Program-made: the position numbers and the translations under genes
Assembly: GCF_016587415.1 (NCBI RefSeq)
Contig: NZ_BNJI01000001.1
Location: forward strand, 5,557,501-5,621,500
Direction of reading: 5' to 3'
Length of the DNA stretch: 64,000 nucleotides
From: Ktedonobacter sp. SOSP1-85
GTDB lineage: Bacteria; Chloroflexota; Ktedonobacteria; Ktedonobacterales; Ktedonobacteraceae
Shown: positions 48,298-56,129 of the stretch, piece after piece
Layout: each line of letters begins with the position of its first letter
Position numbering within the stretch: position 1 is the first letter of the stretch
The notes under the pieces: model-generated
What the model was told of the DNA's origin: nothing
Database searches by the model: none
The model's input: the letters and a program-made list of their open reading frames with translations, nothing else

Positions 48298-49872
48298 ATG
48301 CGTCCTTCATCCTGGCAACCTCCGATTGAGCCATCATCTGTTGAGCAAAACATCATCATACGCATCAAACGAGCGAAATTATTTGTCTTTCTCCGTCATC
48401 ACCGCCATGAGCTCTTTGATGACGCGTTTCAAGAAGAATTGGCGGCGCTCTATGCGCCGAGCCTCCGTGGACAACCTCCCGTTCCGCCTGCGCGATTAGC
48501 CCTAGCTACCATTCTGCAAGCGTACACGGGCGTCTCGGATGATGAGGTCATTGAGGCGACGCTGATGGATCGGCGCTGGCAATTGGTGCTGGATTGTCTG
48601 GATACCGAGCAAGCGCCGTTCAGCAAAGGGACACTGGTAGCTTTTCGCAAGCGCCTGATTGAGGCCCAGAAGGATCGGCGGCTGATCGAACGAACCATCG
48701 AGTTGGCCAGCCAAATCCAGGAGTTTGGAGCACGGGCCTTACGCGCGGCCCTCGATAGCAGCCCGCTATGGGGAGCAGGCCGAGTCGAAGATACGTACAA
48801 TCTCATCGGGCACGCGCTCAAAAAGATTCTGGGGGTAGTGGCCAAACAACAAGGAAGAGAATTGGTCGAAATAGGGCACGAGGCAGGAGCAGACGTGGTC
48901 TGTGGAACGAGCTTGAAAGCGACGCTTGACCGGGATTGGGATCAGTCAAGGCAGCTGGAAGAAGCGCTGAACCTGGTTTTGAAGGTGCTGCAGACGGTGG
49001 AAACATGGGTACAGACCTTGCAACAGGATGAGGTGGAACTAGCCGAGCCGTCGCTAGAAATCGCTCGTCAAGTGAAAGAGCAAGACGTGCAGATCGACGA
49101 GAATGGGAAAGCACGTTTGATCAAAGGTGTGGCAAAAGATCGGCGCATCAGCGTCGAAGACGCCGAGATGCGTCATGGTCGCAAAAGTCGATGTGTGCGT
49201 GTCGATGGATACAAGCGACATGTGCTCCACGATTTAGATACTGGCCTTATCCGTGCGGTCGGGGTCACTCCTGCCAATGTTCCTGAAGCCAGCGTGACCG
49301 AAGCTATCAGCACAGATTTGGCTCGACAAGCTATTTGTTTGAAGGAACTGCATATCGACCGAGCCTATTTGAGTAGCCATCTCGTCCGTGAGCGCAGCCA
49401 CGAGCTGGAAGTCTATTGCAAAGCCTGGCCCGTACGCCAAGGCAAACGCTTCTCGAAGCAGGCATTTCTCCTGGACTGGGATCGGCAGATCATCCGTTGT
49501 CCAGCAGAACAAGAGATGCCCTTTGTGCCTGGCGGCGTGGTACATTTTCCCAAGGATACCTGTGCTCGGTGCCCGTTGAAAACGCAATGCACGACCAGTG
49601 CCAAAGGGCGCAGTGTGAGTATTCATCCTGACGAAGCGTTGCTTCTCGAGTTACGAGAGCGCCAACTGGCGCCAGAAGGACGGGCCAAACTCCGTGAACG
49701 GGTCGCCGTTGAACATACCCTGGCCCATGTTGGTCGGTGGCAAGGACGACGTGCCCGCTATCGCGGGCTGCGCAAAAACCTCTTCGATCTGCGTCGGTAC
49801 GCGGTCGTCCACAATTTGCATGTCCTGGCTCGTTCCCAGTCCCTTCAAGTTGATTTTCAGGAGGCCGCGTGA
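48298..49872 (+). CDS. IS1182-family transposase
   Basis: 524 residues from ATG 48298 (GAAGGAG upstream). N-terminal domain as in IS1182 (ALYAPSLRGQPPVPPARLAL), RRWQLVLDC, first catalytic aspartate at ALDSSPLWGAGRVEDT, VDGYKRHVLHD, and the C-terminal cysteine cluster CARCPLKTQC with GRWQGRRARYRGLRKNLFDL. It appears intact. Its stop codon lies within the right terminal repeat. Confidence 0.93.
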   Translation: MRPSSWQPPIEPSSVEQNIIIRIKRAKLFVFLRHHRHELFDDAFQEELAALYAPSLRGQPPVPPARLALATILQAYTGVSDDEVIEATLMDRRWQLVLDCLDTEQAPFSKGTLVAFRKRLIEAQKDRRLIERTIELASQIQEFGARALRAALDSSPLWGAGRVEDTYNLIGHALKKILGVVAKQQGRELVEIGHEAGADVVCGTSLKATLDRDWDQSRQLEEALNLVLKVLQTVETWVQTLQQDEVELAEPSLEIARQVKEQDVQIDENGKARLIKGVAKDRRISVEDAEMRHGRKSRCVRVDGYKRHVLHDLDTGLIRAVGVTPANVPEASVTEAISTDLARQAICLKELHIDRAYLSSHLVRERSHELEVYCKAWPVRQGKRFSKQAFLLDWDRQIIRCPAEQEMPFVPGGVVHFPKDTCARCPLKTQCTTSAKGRSVSIHPDEALLLELRERQLAPEGRAKLRERVAVEHTLAHVGRWQGRRARYRGLRKNLFDLRRYAVVHNLHVLARSQSLQVDFQEAA

Positions 49873-50130
49873 TTACTCGACCGGTTCTCTAGACCGCGCC
49901 CAACTCACAAGAACGTGCGATTACAGAAAATGTACGTGACTCTCGAGGTTTGCTAATATGTGGCTTTTTGCTGTGTTTATGAATGTCACTTGAGTTTGTC
50001 TCCGATGTTATAAAAAAACATACCCGATAAGGGCATTTATTAGTGTTTAACCATTTGATGCTATCCGATGGTTTTTGTTTAGTTTAGATGCTCTTGAGTA
50101 TTTAAGGCATCTAAGTTAGGGGGGAACTCA

Positions 50131-50397
50131 ATGAAGCACTTGGCATATACCAAGATTGTTTACCTTACGGCTTTCAGCTGCTTGATTGCCCTATTGCTGT
50201 TAACCAGTACAGCATATTCAGCATCAGCCGCTCGTGTAACAACCCAAATGCCAAGTAAAGCGGTAATGCCTCATGTGGAACCCGGTGAGGGTGGGGGACC
50301 TGGCTATGGTGGGGGATCTCAGGGGTATCACTGGGCCTACCGCAGTACGTGTTACTGGCAATATGTTCCTTGGTACGTCCAGAGTAACTGCTGGTAA
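50131..50397 (+). CDS. Small secreted Gly/Tyr/Trp-rich protein
   Basis: 88 residues. A strong signal peptide (about 1-33, VYLTAFSCLIALLLLTSTAY then SASAA) is followed by a Gly-rich linker (EGGGPGYGGGSQGYH) and an aromatic tail with two cysteines (STCYWQYVPWYVQSNCW). Likely exported and disulphide-bonded; function unknown. AGGGGGGAAC precedes the ATG. Confidence 0.7.
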   Translation: MKHLAYTKIVYLTAFSCLIALLLLTSTAYSASAARVTTQMPSKAVMPHVEPGEGGGPGYGGGSQGYHWAYRSTCYWQYVPWYVQSNCW

Positions 50398-50422
50398 TAG
50401 CCACTAGAAAGAATAGCGACTA

Positions 50423-50460
50423 TAGGGGCACGGTGCACTTACTCCGTGCCCCTAGTTTTT
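50423..50460. terminator. Strong intrinsic terminator between convergent genes
   Basis: Perfect 11-base stem TAGGGGCACGG/CCGTGCCCCTA with a 10-base loop, followed by GTTTTT. It ends the secreted-protein gene. Confidence 0.9.
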
Positions 50461-51349
50461 ATGCCAACATCTCAGCAAGGGCATGTCCATGCTGAATGGT
50501 GTGTCCAGTTTCGGCTTCAATTGCTAACGCTCGTTCCATCACAGCCCGGCCCTCCTGGGTGTAGTAGCCAGTACGCAGCTGCTCGGGACTTTTGAGGAAA
50601 CACATCACACACGACATGCGAGGGCCGCCCTCTACATCCGTCTCATACATATCCTGCTGGGTCATACCCTGAAGCTCATAGCAGTAGTGAGGCTCGATCT
50701 GGTAGGCTCGCATCTTCTGAAAGACCTCGATCCGTCGCCAGGAAAGCACGGGCCGCCATTCATGCATCCATCCTTGCTTCAGGCCAGAACGCTCACGCCA
50801 GATAGGCAACTTTGCGCGCCCACGAGACTCTAAGGCCCGTTCACCTAGGCAGATCACGGGATGATCACCCAGCAGGTGCGCATTAGCCCTAGCCCAGGAG
50901 TTGAAGTTGTCGCGCTTGAAGTAGGATGTACAGAAGCGAACCGACAGAGAGGGCCAGGCTTGCCGCCACTCAACCAGGTCAAGCACACTTTCCACTTGGC
51001 GCAGGTACTTCGCTTGACGTGAGCCACAAGCCCGACACCAGGGGATTGAAAGAGTAGCGCACGAGACTAGGTAACGATGGCAACACTCTAGGCATTCATA
51101 GCCGCTGTAGCTTGCCTGTGTACAGTAGAGGGGGACGCTTAAATGTTGGCAAATGGTTTCGCAATACTCCACCGTTCCAGGCCAGTCCTCCAGTACAATT
51201 TGATGGTGAGCAATCACCAGTTCATGAGGGACGATTCCCAGCACCTCAAGCAACATGGCGATGCTATCCTTCCCACCACTCACGGAGACGACAACCCGTG
51301 TTGCTTGGCACTGGCCAGCAATATATTCATCCAGAACAGAGAGGCTCAT
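50459..51349 (-). CDS. PAPS-reductase-like ATP pyrophosphatase
   Basis: 296 residues. The PP-loop SGGKDSIAMLLEVLG (near 24-38) defines the N-type ATP pyrophosphatase fold shared by PAPS reductase, DndC and IbrA. Cysteine groups (CLECCH, CRAC, CVMC) could bind iron-sulphur or zinc. Without dndB/D/E genes nearby, a DNA phosphorothioation role cannot be claimed; phage and plasmid homologues of unknown role are frequent. A leader hairpin lies 20 bases before the start. Confidence 0.82.
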   Translation of the reverse strand: MSLSVLDEYIAGQCQATRVVVSVSGGKDSIAMLLEVLGIVPHELVIAHHQIVLEDWPGTVEYCETICQHLSVPLYCTQASYSGYECLECCHRYLVSCATLSIPWCRACGSRQAKYLRQVESVLDLVEWRQAWPSLSVRFCTSYFKRDNFNSWARANAHLLGDHPVICLGERALESRGRAKLPIWRERSGLKQGWMHEWRPVLSWRRIEVFQKMRAYQIEPHYCYELQGMTQQDMYETDVEGGPRMSCVMCFLKSPEQLRTGYYTQEGRAVMERALAIEAETGHTIQHGHALAEMLA

Positions 51350-51368
51350 TGTTTCACCTCATAAGAAA

Positions 51369-51396
51369 AGCCCTCATAGCTGATGCTATAAGGGCT
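51369..51396 (-). promoter_or_regulatory. Leader hairpin of the PAPS-reductase-like gene
   Basis: Arms AGCCCTCATAGC and GCTATAAGGGCT (one mismatch) followed on the - strand by TTTTCTT, 20 bases upstream of the ATG at 51349. The gene on the other side is divergent, so this is not the terminator of an upstream gene and may act as an attenuator or translation control element. Confidence 0.6.
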
Positions 51397-51514
51397 GATT
51401 GTATTCTGCATATTCTTCTTTTGTAATACTCTGCTTCCATTTCGTTTACTTATTTGAGTTACCACCTCCGTTTCACAAACACAAAGAAAAACCAGATACA
51501 CCAGGAGAGAGAAT

Positions 51515-52540
51515 GTGAGCACTGCACATCAACAACAGCTAGTTACCTCACTAAATGGGAAACAAGCTATTGCCCAACACCTTGCACACCTCCAGGCCAA
51601 ACGTCAACAATCTCTAGCATTGCCACCTAAAAAATTTCGAGTTGCCTGGACTGGATTTTCAGGCAAAACATTGTGGGACTGGTTACAACTACTTGCCGCT
51701 CTTGCAATTCCAGTTGTTGTGGCAGCTGGCACAATCTGGTTTAGCTATCAACAAAGCGAGACAAGTCTTCAAATAAGCCAAGTGCAACACAAAAATGATC
51801 AGCAAAACATCGATGATCAGCAACAAGAAGTAGTGTTAAAAACTTATCTTGATGATATGAGCACTTTGTTGTTGACATATAAGTTAGGTCAATCACAAAG
51901 GGATGATGAAGTAAGGCAAGTTGCTCGCGCCAAGACTTTAACAGCTTTGAGAAGACTTAATGGCGAGCGAAAAGGAATATTGTTACGCTTTCTTCTAGAT
52001 GCAGAACTAATTAACAAGGAGTATAGCAACCATCGTGGATTTTACTACGCGATTATAGATTTGACCGAAGCCAACTTGGAACAAGCTGACTTAATGCGAA
52101 TTGATCTAAAAGGGGCAATCCTAACAGGAGTTGATTTACAAAATGCTAATTTACAAAGGGCAGGATTGCTTAGGGCTGCTTTATATCAGGCAAACCTGGG
52201 AAATGCAGATTTACAAAATGCAGACTTAGAAACGGCATACATGGATTTGGCTAATTTGCAAGGAGCACATCTAGAATATGCCCGCTTAAATTGGGCTCAA
52301 ATAGGATATTCTAATCTGCAAGGAGCACATCTGGAGTATGCTGAGATTCAATCGGCTGATTTGGAAAGTTCTAACTTGCGAGGCGCTAATTTACAAGGAG
52401 TTGATTTGCGAGGCGCTAATTTGCAAGGAGTTGATTTGCGAGGCGCTAATCTACAAGATACAGACTTGCGAGGCACTAATCTACAAGGGGCTAATCTACA
52501 AGGGGCTAATCTACAAGGGGCAAAAAAAGGGCCCTTATAA
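51515..52540 (+). CDS. Membrane-anchored pentapeptide-repeat protein
   Basis: 341 residues from GTG 51515 (AGGAGAGAG upstream). One transmembrane segment (about 56-77), a helical middle, then A(D/N)Lxx pentapeptide repeats from about 185 to 335 which fold as a right-handed beta helix. The DNA of the last repeats is a nearly exact tandem (GCGAGGCGCTAAT units at 52378-52520). The last codons (GPL, stop) lie inside the terminator hairpin. Role unknown. Confidence 0.85.
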   Translation: MSTAHQQQLVTSLNGKQAIAQHLAHLQAKRQQSLALPPKKFRVAWTGFSGKTLWDWLQLLAALAIPVVVAAGTIWFSYQQSETSLQISQVQHKNDQQNIDDQQQEVVLKTYLDDMSTLLLTYKLGQSQRDDEVRQVARAKTLTALRRLNGERKGILLRFLLDAELINKEYSNHRGFYYAIIDLTEANLEQADLMRIDLKGAILTGVDLQNANLQRAGLLRAALYQANLGNADLQNADLETAYMDLANLQGAHLEYARLNWAQIGYSNLQGAHLEYAEIQSADLESSNLRGANLQGVDLRGANLQGVDLRGANLQDTDLRGTNLQGANLQGANLQGAKKGPL

Positions 52541-52556
52541 CAAGTGCTATAAGGGC
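52531..52556 (+). terminator. Hairpin overlapping the end of the pentapeptide gene
   Basis: GCCCTTATA and TATAAGGGC arms with an 8-base loop. It contains the stop codon at 52538-52540. The stem shares GCCCTTATA with the hairpins at 51369 and 52812. Confidence 0.7.
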
Positions 52557-52580
52557 TGGTTATATCACTGAGTGTAGGGC

Positions 52581-52787
52581 CTAGATGCGCTGAAGCTTGC
52601 TGGGCTTATACCAGGAAGATGGGTAGCTAGTGCCTTTTAAACGATGGGGGCGGTCAAAGACAACCTTCACTAAACTTTCTGCATACGAACGATCATGCAC
52701 AAACTGGGTAATTTTTCCCTTGGCTCCTTTGGGCCATTGATCGACAACCTGCACACGATCACCTAGCTTTAATTGTTCTTCTGTCAT
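52581..52787 (-). CDS. Small hypothetical protein, KOW/SH3-like
   Basis: 68 residues from ATG 52787 (GGAG upstream). LGDRVQVVDQWPKGAKGKIT and KVVFDRP suggest a small beta-barrel of the KOW/SH3 type. Function unknown. A leader hairpin lies 25 bases upstream. Confidence 0.6.
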   Translation of the reverse strand: MTEEQLKLGDRVQVVDQWPKGAKGKITQFVHDRSYAESLVKVVFDRPHRLKGTSYPSSWYKPSKLQRI

Positions 52788-52811
52788 ACTCTCCTGCCCT
52801 TTTAAGAGAAA

Positions 52812-52839
52812 AGCCCTCATAGCAGGCGCTATAAGGGCT
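52812..52839 (-). terminator. Hairpin between two - strand genes
   Basis: Arms AGCCCTCATAGC/GCTATAAGGGCT, identical to those at 51369, loop AGGC, then TTTTCTCTT on the - strand. It ends the 52860-53081 transcript or controls the next gene. Confidence 0.7.
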
Positions 52840-52859
52840 GATTAACATACGGTACTGTA

Positions 52860-53081
52860 CTAATCACGACCCCTCTTCATGGCGAGGGTGGGACGATCTG
52901 AGCCACGATCATCAAGGATAGAAATCTCTCCTCGCGCTTCTGCTTCTCGCCACATGCGCGCCTGAGCCTTGCGTGTGCGTCGTCTGCGTCCGCTACGGGA
53001 ACAGATGGAAGCAAGGATCATAAACCAGACCAGGACGGCCAGAATGATGAAGGGGTTCATAGCGAGTGTGATGTACTGCAT
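52860..53081 (-). CDS. Small membrane protein
   Basis: 73 residues: one transmembrane segment (IILAVLVWFMILASIC) followed by a strongly basic stretch (RSGRRRRTRKAQAR). It lies 12 bases after the next gene upstream, so it is in its operon. Confidence 0.55.
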   Translation of the reverse strand: MQYITLAMNPFIILAVLVWFMILASICSRSGRRRRTRKAQARMWREAEARGEISILDDRGSDRPTLAMKRGRD

Positions 53082-53093
53082 TCGTTTTCCCTT

Positions 53094-53618
53094 CTAGGCA
53101 GCCGCCTGCATGTGCTCTTCAACAATGCGCTGACAGCGACAGCGCGACGCATAGACCTCTTGCACGGCCTGCGCTAATGCCTCATCAATGGTCAGGCCAT
53201 AGCTGTAGCATCCATCAAGCCAGGCCTGACAGTGAGGACACCGACTGCCATACACATGGACCACTGCGCTTATACTGTAGGGAGTGCCACCGTAGTCATA
53301 GCTGATATGTGGCTTCATGCCAGTGAGTGTCTCGATCTCATCTATGTAGTGGGCACAGCGATCTGGGTAGACATCGCTGCGCACTGCCAACCAGAACCAC
53401 CTGACGTGTTCATGTTGTGCCTCTTCACACTCATGGCGAAGGCAGGCATCAATGGCATCTTGTCGCCGTGAAAAGCGGGCCTGTTGGATGATGTCGTCAT
53501 CATAGATATGCTCAAGCGCGATGAACTCTTCTGGGTACAGTTTTTCAATCTTGATGGGGTACCATTCGCCATCGATCTGGACGACTGCATAACCAGGGGG
53601 AAGTTTGTGTTGCTTCAT
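53094..53618 (-). CDS. Hypothetical protein with Cys-rich C-terminus
   Basis: 174 residues from ATG 53618 (AGGAG upstream). Contains CLRHECEEAQHEH and GSRCPHCQAWLDGC, likely zinc-binding, and SRCRC near the end. No family recognised. Confidence 0.65.
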   Translation of the reverse strand: MKQHKLPPGYAVVQIDGEWYPIKIEKLYPEEFIALEHIYDDDIIQQARFSRRQDAIDACLRHECEEAQHEHVRWFWLAVRSDVYPDRCAHYIDEIETLTGMKPHISYDYGGTPYSISAVVHVYGSRCPHCQAWLDGCYSYGLTIDEALAQAVQEVYASRCRCQRIVEEHMQAAA

Positions 53619-53673
53619 AGCATGCTCCTGTATCAAGAGGCCCTCTCAACAGTGCAAGAAGGCCGAAACACAT

Positions 53674-54018
53674 TTATGCTGCTCGCGAGACGAGAGAAGC
53701 GATACGCTTTCGTATCTCTCGCCGGTGTTTGATGCGCTCCAGGCGAATACCCTGCTCACGTAAGCGAAGCAAGAAATCATAGTACCCATGGCAGGATGGG
53801 CAGAGACACAACAAAGCGGGCTGGGAGTTGAGCGTATCGTGCAGTTTGATGTGGGCCGCGTGCAGCCACACGATATAGGGCTTCCCAGTGCGCTTACTAC
53901 GTCGTGTGGCCTGCTGATGCACGCCGCATATCTCACATTGCCACTGCGCACGCGCTTTACATGCTGTAGAAAGGGCTTTCCAGCAAGGGGGATACATGCG
54001 CCTGCGTCGCCACATCAT
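53674..54018 (-). CDS. HNH endonuclease-like protein
   Basis: About 114 residues; start at 54018 or 53997 (MYPPCWKALSTACKARAQWQ is a typical HNH N-terminus). WQCEICG, LHAAHIKLHDTL and LCLCPSCHGYYDF give the CxxC...AHI...CxxC HNH motif. The frame is open further upstream to about 54189. It overlaps the preceding small gene by about 62 bases. Typical of phage and plasmid DNA. Confidence 0.75.
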   Translation of the reverse strand: MMWRRRRMYPPCWKALSTACKARAQWQCEICGVHQQATRRSKRTGKPYIVWLHAAHIKLHDTLNSQPALLCLCPSCHGYYDFLLRLREQGIRLERIKHRREIRKRIASLVSRAA

Positions 54019-54193
54019 GGCTGTGATCTCGCTTTCTGGTTTCAATCGCACACGTCGAGCAAAGGCACGAAGAGGCTTGTGAAGGAAAAGGAAGTGTGTG
54101 CTGTTTGTACCAGCACCCAACACAAAGGCGCGGTGTCTGTTGCTGTGCCTGTGCCAGCTGATCAAGAAGTACAATCCATAGCTGCTCACTCAT
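53957..54193 (-). CDS. Small cysteine-rich protein overlapping the HNH gene
   Basis: 78 residues. The ATG at 54193 overlaps the upstream stop (ATGA), the usual sign of coupling. CVGCWYKQH and CLCSTC suggest a zinc site. It runs in a different frame into the HNH gene. Function unknown. Confidence 0.5.
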   Translation of the reverse strand: MSEQLWIVLLDQLAQAQQQTPRLCVGCWYKQHTLPFPSQASSCLCSTCAIETRKRDHSHDVATQAHVSPLLESPFYSM

Positions 54194-54498
54194 GGCTCAT
54201 GTTCCCCTTTTCTAGCTTCCTCAAGAAGCCTATCAAGAAGGCTAATCAGTTCGCTTTCAAGGATCTGATCAGCTTCATAAGCGTCGTCTGTTGGGGTATG
54301 AGTGCCACGCGCCGCTCTCCTATCCAGATAGGCCCGTTCGCGCTGCTGTTTGCGTACTAACTGGTCGCGCAAGCCCTCTAGCCAACGTTGGCCCTCTTCA
54401 GGAGTCATCATGTCAAAGGGCTTGCGATAAAAGACCGTGGCCTGGGCATGGTTGCGCCCAGGACCATGAGAAGAGGAACGTCGGGTTGCTCGAGCCAT
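54190..54498 (-). CDS. Small hypothetical protein
   Basis: 102 residues, basic N-terminus and helical, acidic C-terminus (DQILESELISLLDRLLEEAR). It starts three bases after the stop of the lysozyme-like gene and overlaps the next gene (ATGA). No family recognised. Confidence 0.6.
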   Translation of the reverse strand: MARATRRSSSHGPGRNHAQATVFYRKPFDMMTPEEGQRWLEGLRDQLVRKQQRERAYLDRRAARGTHTPTDDAYEADQILESELISLLDRLLEEARKGEHEP

Positions 54499-54501
54499 GA
54501 G

Positions 54502-55194
54502 CTACACCAGCCCGCGAGACCAGCGCTGTACGTCGCTACTCACTGCCTGCACATAAGCCTGCTCGCTATTCCCGTCCGTAGCGGGCGCATAGTGCGCGAT
54601 GATGGTTGTCAGCGTATTCCAGCCTTGAGGCAGGTACTCATTTTTGATCAGTCGGTACCAGTCCATAAGGCTATCTGACCAGGTGGTGTAGGAGCGGAAG
54701 CGCCCGATACATCGCGGCCAGCCCCTGGTGCAAATGATGTTGCCGATCGAGTGGGTCAGTGCCGCGACGCCGCGAAGCCCGTAGCTTGACTCATGATGGA
54801 AGAAAGCCAGCGCATAGGCGGGGTTGATACCGGCATTGACGCCAATGTCATAGAAGAGGGACCCTAGCCCCTTCGCGGGTGATCCTGCTTGAGCAAGAAT
54901 GCTATCAATCTGCTGTGCTGTGATCGTGGGCTTGCCCGTGATCCTCTCGGAGCTGGAGAGGGTTGTTTGCCCTGGAAGCGGATTGAATGTAGGCAATTTC
55001 GGAAGCACCTGGGGCGAGAGCGAGAGCCAGAGGGCCGCGATAATGATCAGCACGCCCAGGAACAGAAAGGGAATGCTTATCCCCTTACTCCTCGGGCCTG
55101 TATCGGTATACCAACACACGAAAAGAATCACACCAAGTACGAAACCAACCGCGACAATAAACGTCGCCGGACCGTTCAACTGAAGCATAGGCAT
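54502..55194 (-). CDS. Membrane-anchored lysozyme/glucosaminidase-like protein
   Basis: 230 residues from ATG 55194 (GAAGGAGA upstream). Two N-terminal transmembrane segments (about 10-27 and 40-60), then a lysozyme-like domain: GVNAGINPAYALAFFHHESS, SYGLRGVA, FRSYTTWSDSLMDWYRLI. The glutamate in HHESS is the probable catalytic residue. Such anchored muramidases open the wall for DNA transfer machines or phage release. Confidence 0.75.
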   Translation of the reverse strand: MPMLQLNGPATFIVAVGFVLGVILFVCWYTDTGPRSKGISIPFLFLGVLIIIAALWLSLSPQVLPKLPTFNPLPGQTTLSSSERITGKPTITAQQIDSILAQAGSPAKGLGSLFYDIGVNAGINPAYALAFFHHESSYGLRGVAALTHSIGNIICTRGWPRCIGRFRSYTTWSDSLMDWYRLIKNEYLPQGWNTLTTIIAHYAPATDGNSEQAYVQAVSSDVQRWSRGLV

Positions 55195-55217
55195 GGTGGG
55201 GTCTCCTTCCCAAAGGA

Positions 55218-55254
55218 AAGCCCACATGTTATACTATTCTGAACATGTGGGCTT
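55218..55254 (-). terminator. Perfect 13-base hairpin upstream of the lysozyme-like gene
   Basis: AAGCCCACATGTT and its complement with an 11-base loop, then GGGCTTTCCTTT on the - strand, 24 bases before the start at 55194. Confidence 0.7.
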
Positions 55255-55342
55255 CAAGGTTCACACACGCGGTCTATCTCTGCCATGTCGCCAAACAGGT
55301 CTCAGAGAGCCGCGTTTTTTTGTCTTTTTTGTAAGAACTGTG

Positions 55343-55531
55343 CTAAGAGGCCGAGCTACTGGAAAGAACCTTATTAAGTGCTTCGCGCTTGATCCTGTAC
55401 GCCTGATGGGCATTCACATGCGGTAAGACGACCGCCTCTAGCGTGCCCTGCTTGACCCAACGGCGCACGGTGGCATCATCGACGCGTAGGATACGAGCGA
55501 CTTCAGAAACGGTTAAGAGTTCGCTACTCAT
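55343..55531 (-). CDS. Small HTH (excisionase/MerR-like) protein
   Basis: 62 residues: LTVSEVARILRVDDATVRRW is an HTH_17 motif, followed by AYRIKREALNKVL. It lies one base after the stop of the next upstream gene. May be a regulator or recombination directionality factor. Confidence 0.75.
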   Translation of the reverse strand: MSSELLTVSEVARILRVDDATVRRWVKQGTLEAVVLPHVNAHQAYRIKREALNKVLSSSSAS

Positions 55532-55532
55532 G

Positions 55533-56111
55533 TTAAGCTTCTCCTTTTTCTTCGCTATCCCATAGCTTCAAGGGACGACCTGGTCGCCGGTGCCGTAGGC
55601 GTTTTACCTCCGCTTCCAGGTCAAAGCGTGTGCGCTCGGGAAGCTTCATTAAACGCTCTACAGCCTCCTTGCGGCCAACAATGAGGGCTCCAATAAAGAC
55701 GCAATGCCCATAGTGGCCGCGCCGGAGCCGGTCAAATTTATCAGGTTTATCGGGAAGGTGAAAATCTTTGGCGGGAGGAAGCGATTGCTCAAAACGAGTT
55801 TTGTAGGGCTCGTACCATTCCAGGCTATCCATGGCCAGGACGGGGACTGAGAGGCAACTGTCGTGCGTCCCCACTACTGCCGCTTCCATGCCGCTGTTAT
55901 AGGTGTTCAAACTATACGTATACCAATCCGACGAGCGGGCCAGGATGACGACCCACAGTTCGCGCCGGTGCTTCTCGGAGTAGATGCGGATACGCCGCCC
56001 ATTGCTTGAGGCGGAGCCAGGAAGAATGCGCACGCCTAGTTGCCGCTGCTGGTGCTGGATGGCCCGTTGCGTATCCTCAAGGGTGTACTGGCAGTAGCGC
56101 CGTTTCGGCAT
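55533..56111 (-). CDS. Hypothetical protein
   Basis: 192 residues, basic. RRIRIYSEKHRRELWVVILA and a C-terminal RHRRPGRPLKLWDSEEKGEA suggest nucleic acid contact, but no family is recognised. Downstream HTH gene follows directly, so an operon. Confidence 0.6.
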   Translation of the reverse strand: MPKRRYCQYTLEDTQRAIQHQQRQLGVRILPGSASSNGRRIRIYSEKHRRELWVVILARSSDWYTYSLNTYNSGMEAAVVGTHDSCLSVPVLAMDSLEWYEPYKTRFEQSLPPAKDFHLPDKPDKFDRLRRGHYGHCVFIGALIVGRKEAVERLMKLPERTRFDLEAEVKRLRHRRPGRPLKLWDSEEKGEA

Positions 56112-56129
56112 GCGCGCTCACCTCACTTC

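Larger units (their letters stand above)
45909..49888 (+). mobile_element. IS1182-type element with passenger operon, 3,980 bp
   Basis: The left end 45909-45927 (AGAACCGGTCAAGTAATCA) and right end 49870-49888 are inverted repeats with one mismatch in 19. CTAG flanks both (45905-45908 and 49889-49892), as a target duplication. The right repeat contains the stop codon of the IS1182-family transposase. The four other genes inside (ArsR, two AHSA1, VOC) all point the same way as the transposase. Members of this family usually carry only the transposase, in well under 2 kb, so these genes appear to be passengers. Confidence 0.75.

Noticed and set aside
52376..52520. Short regular repeats as CRISPR or iterons
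   Set aside because: They keep the reading frame and encode A(D/N)LxG pentapeptides.
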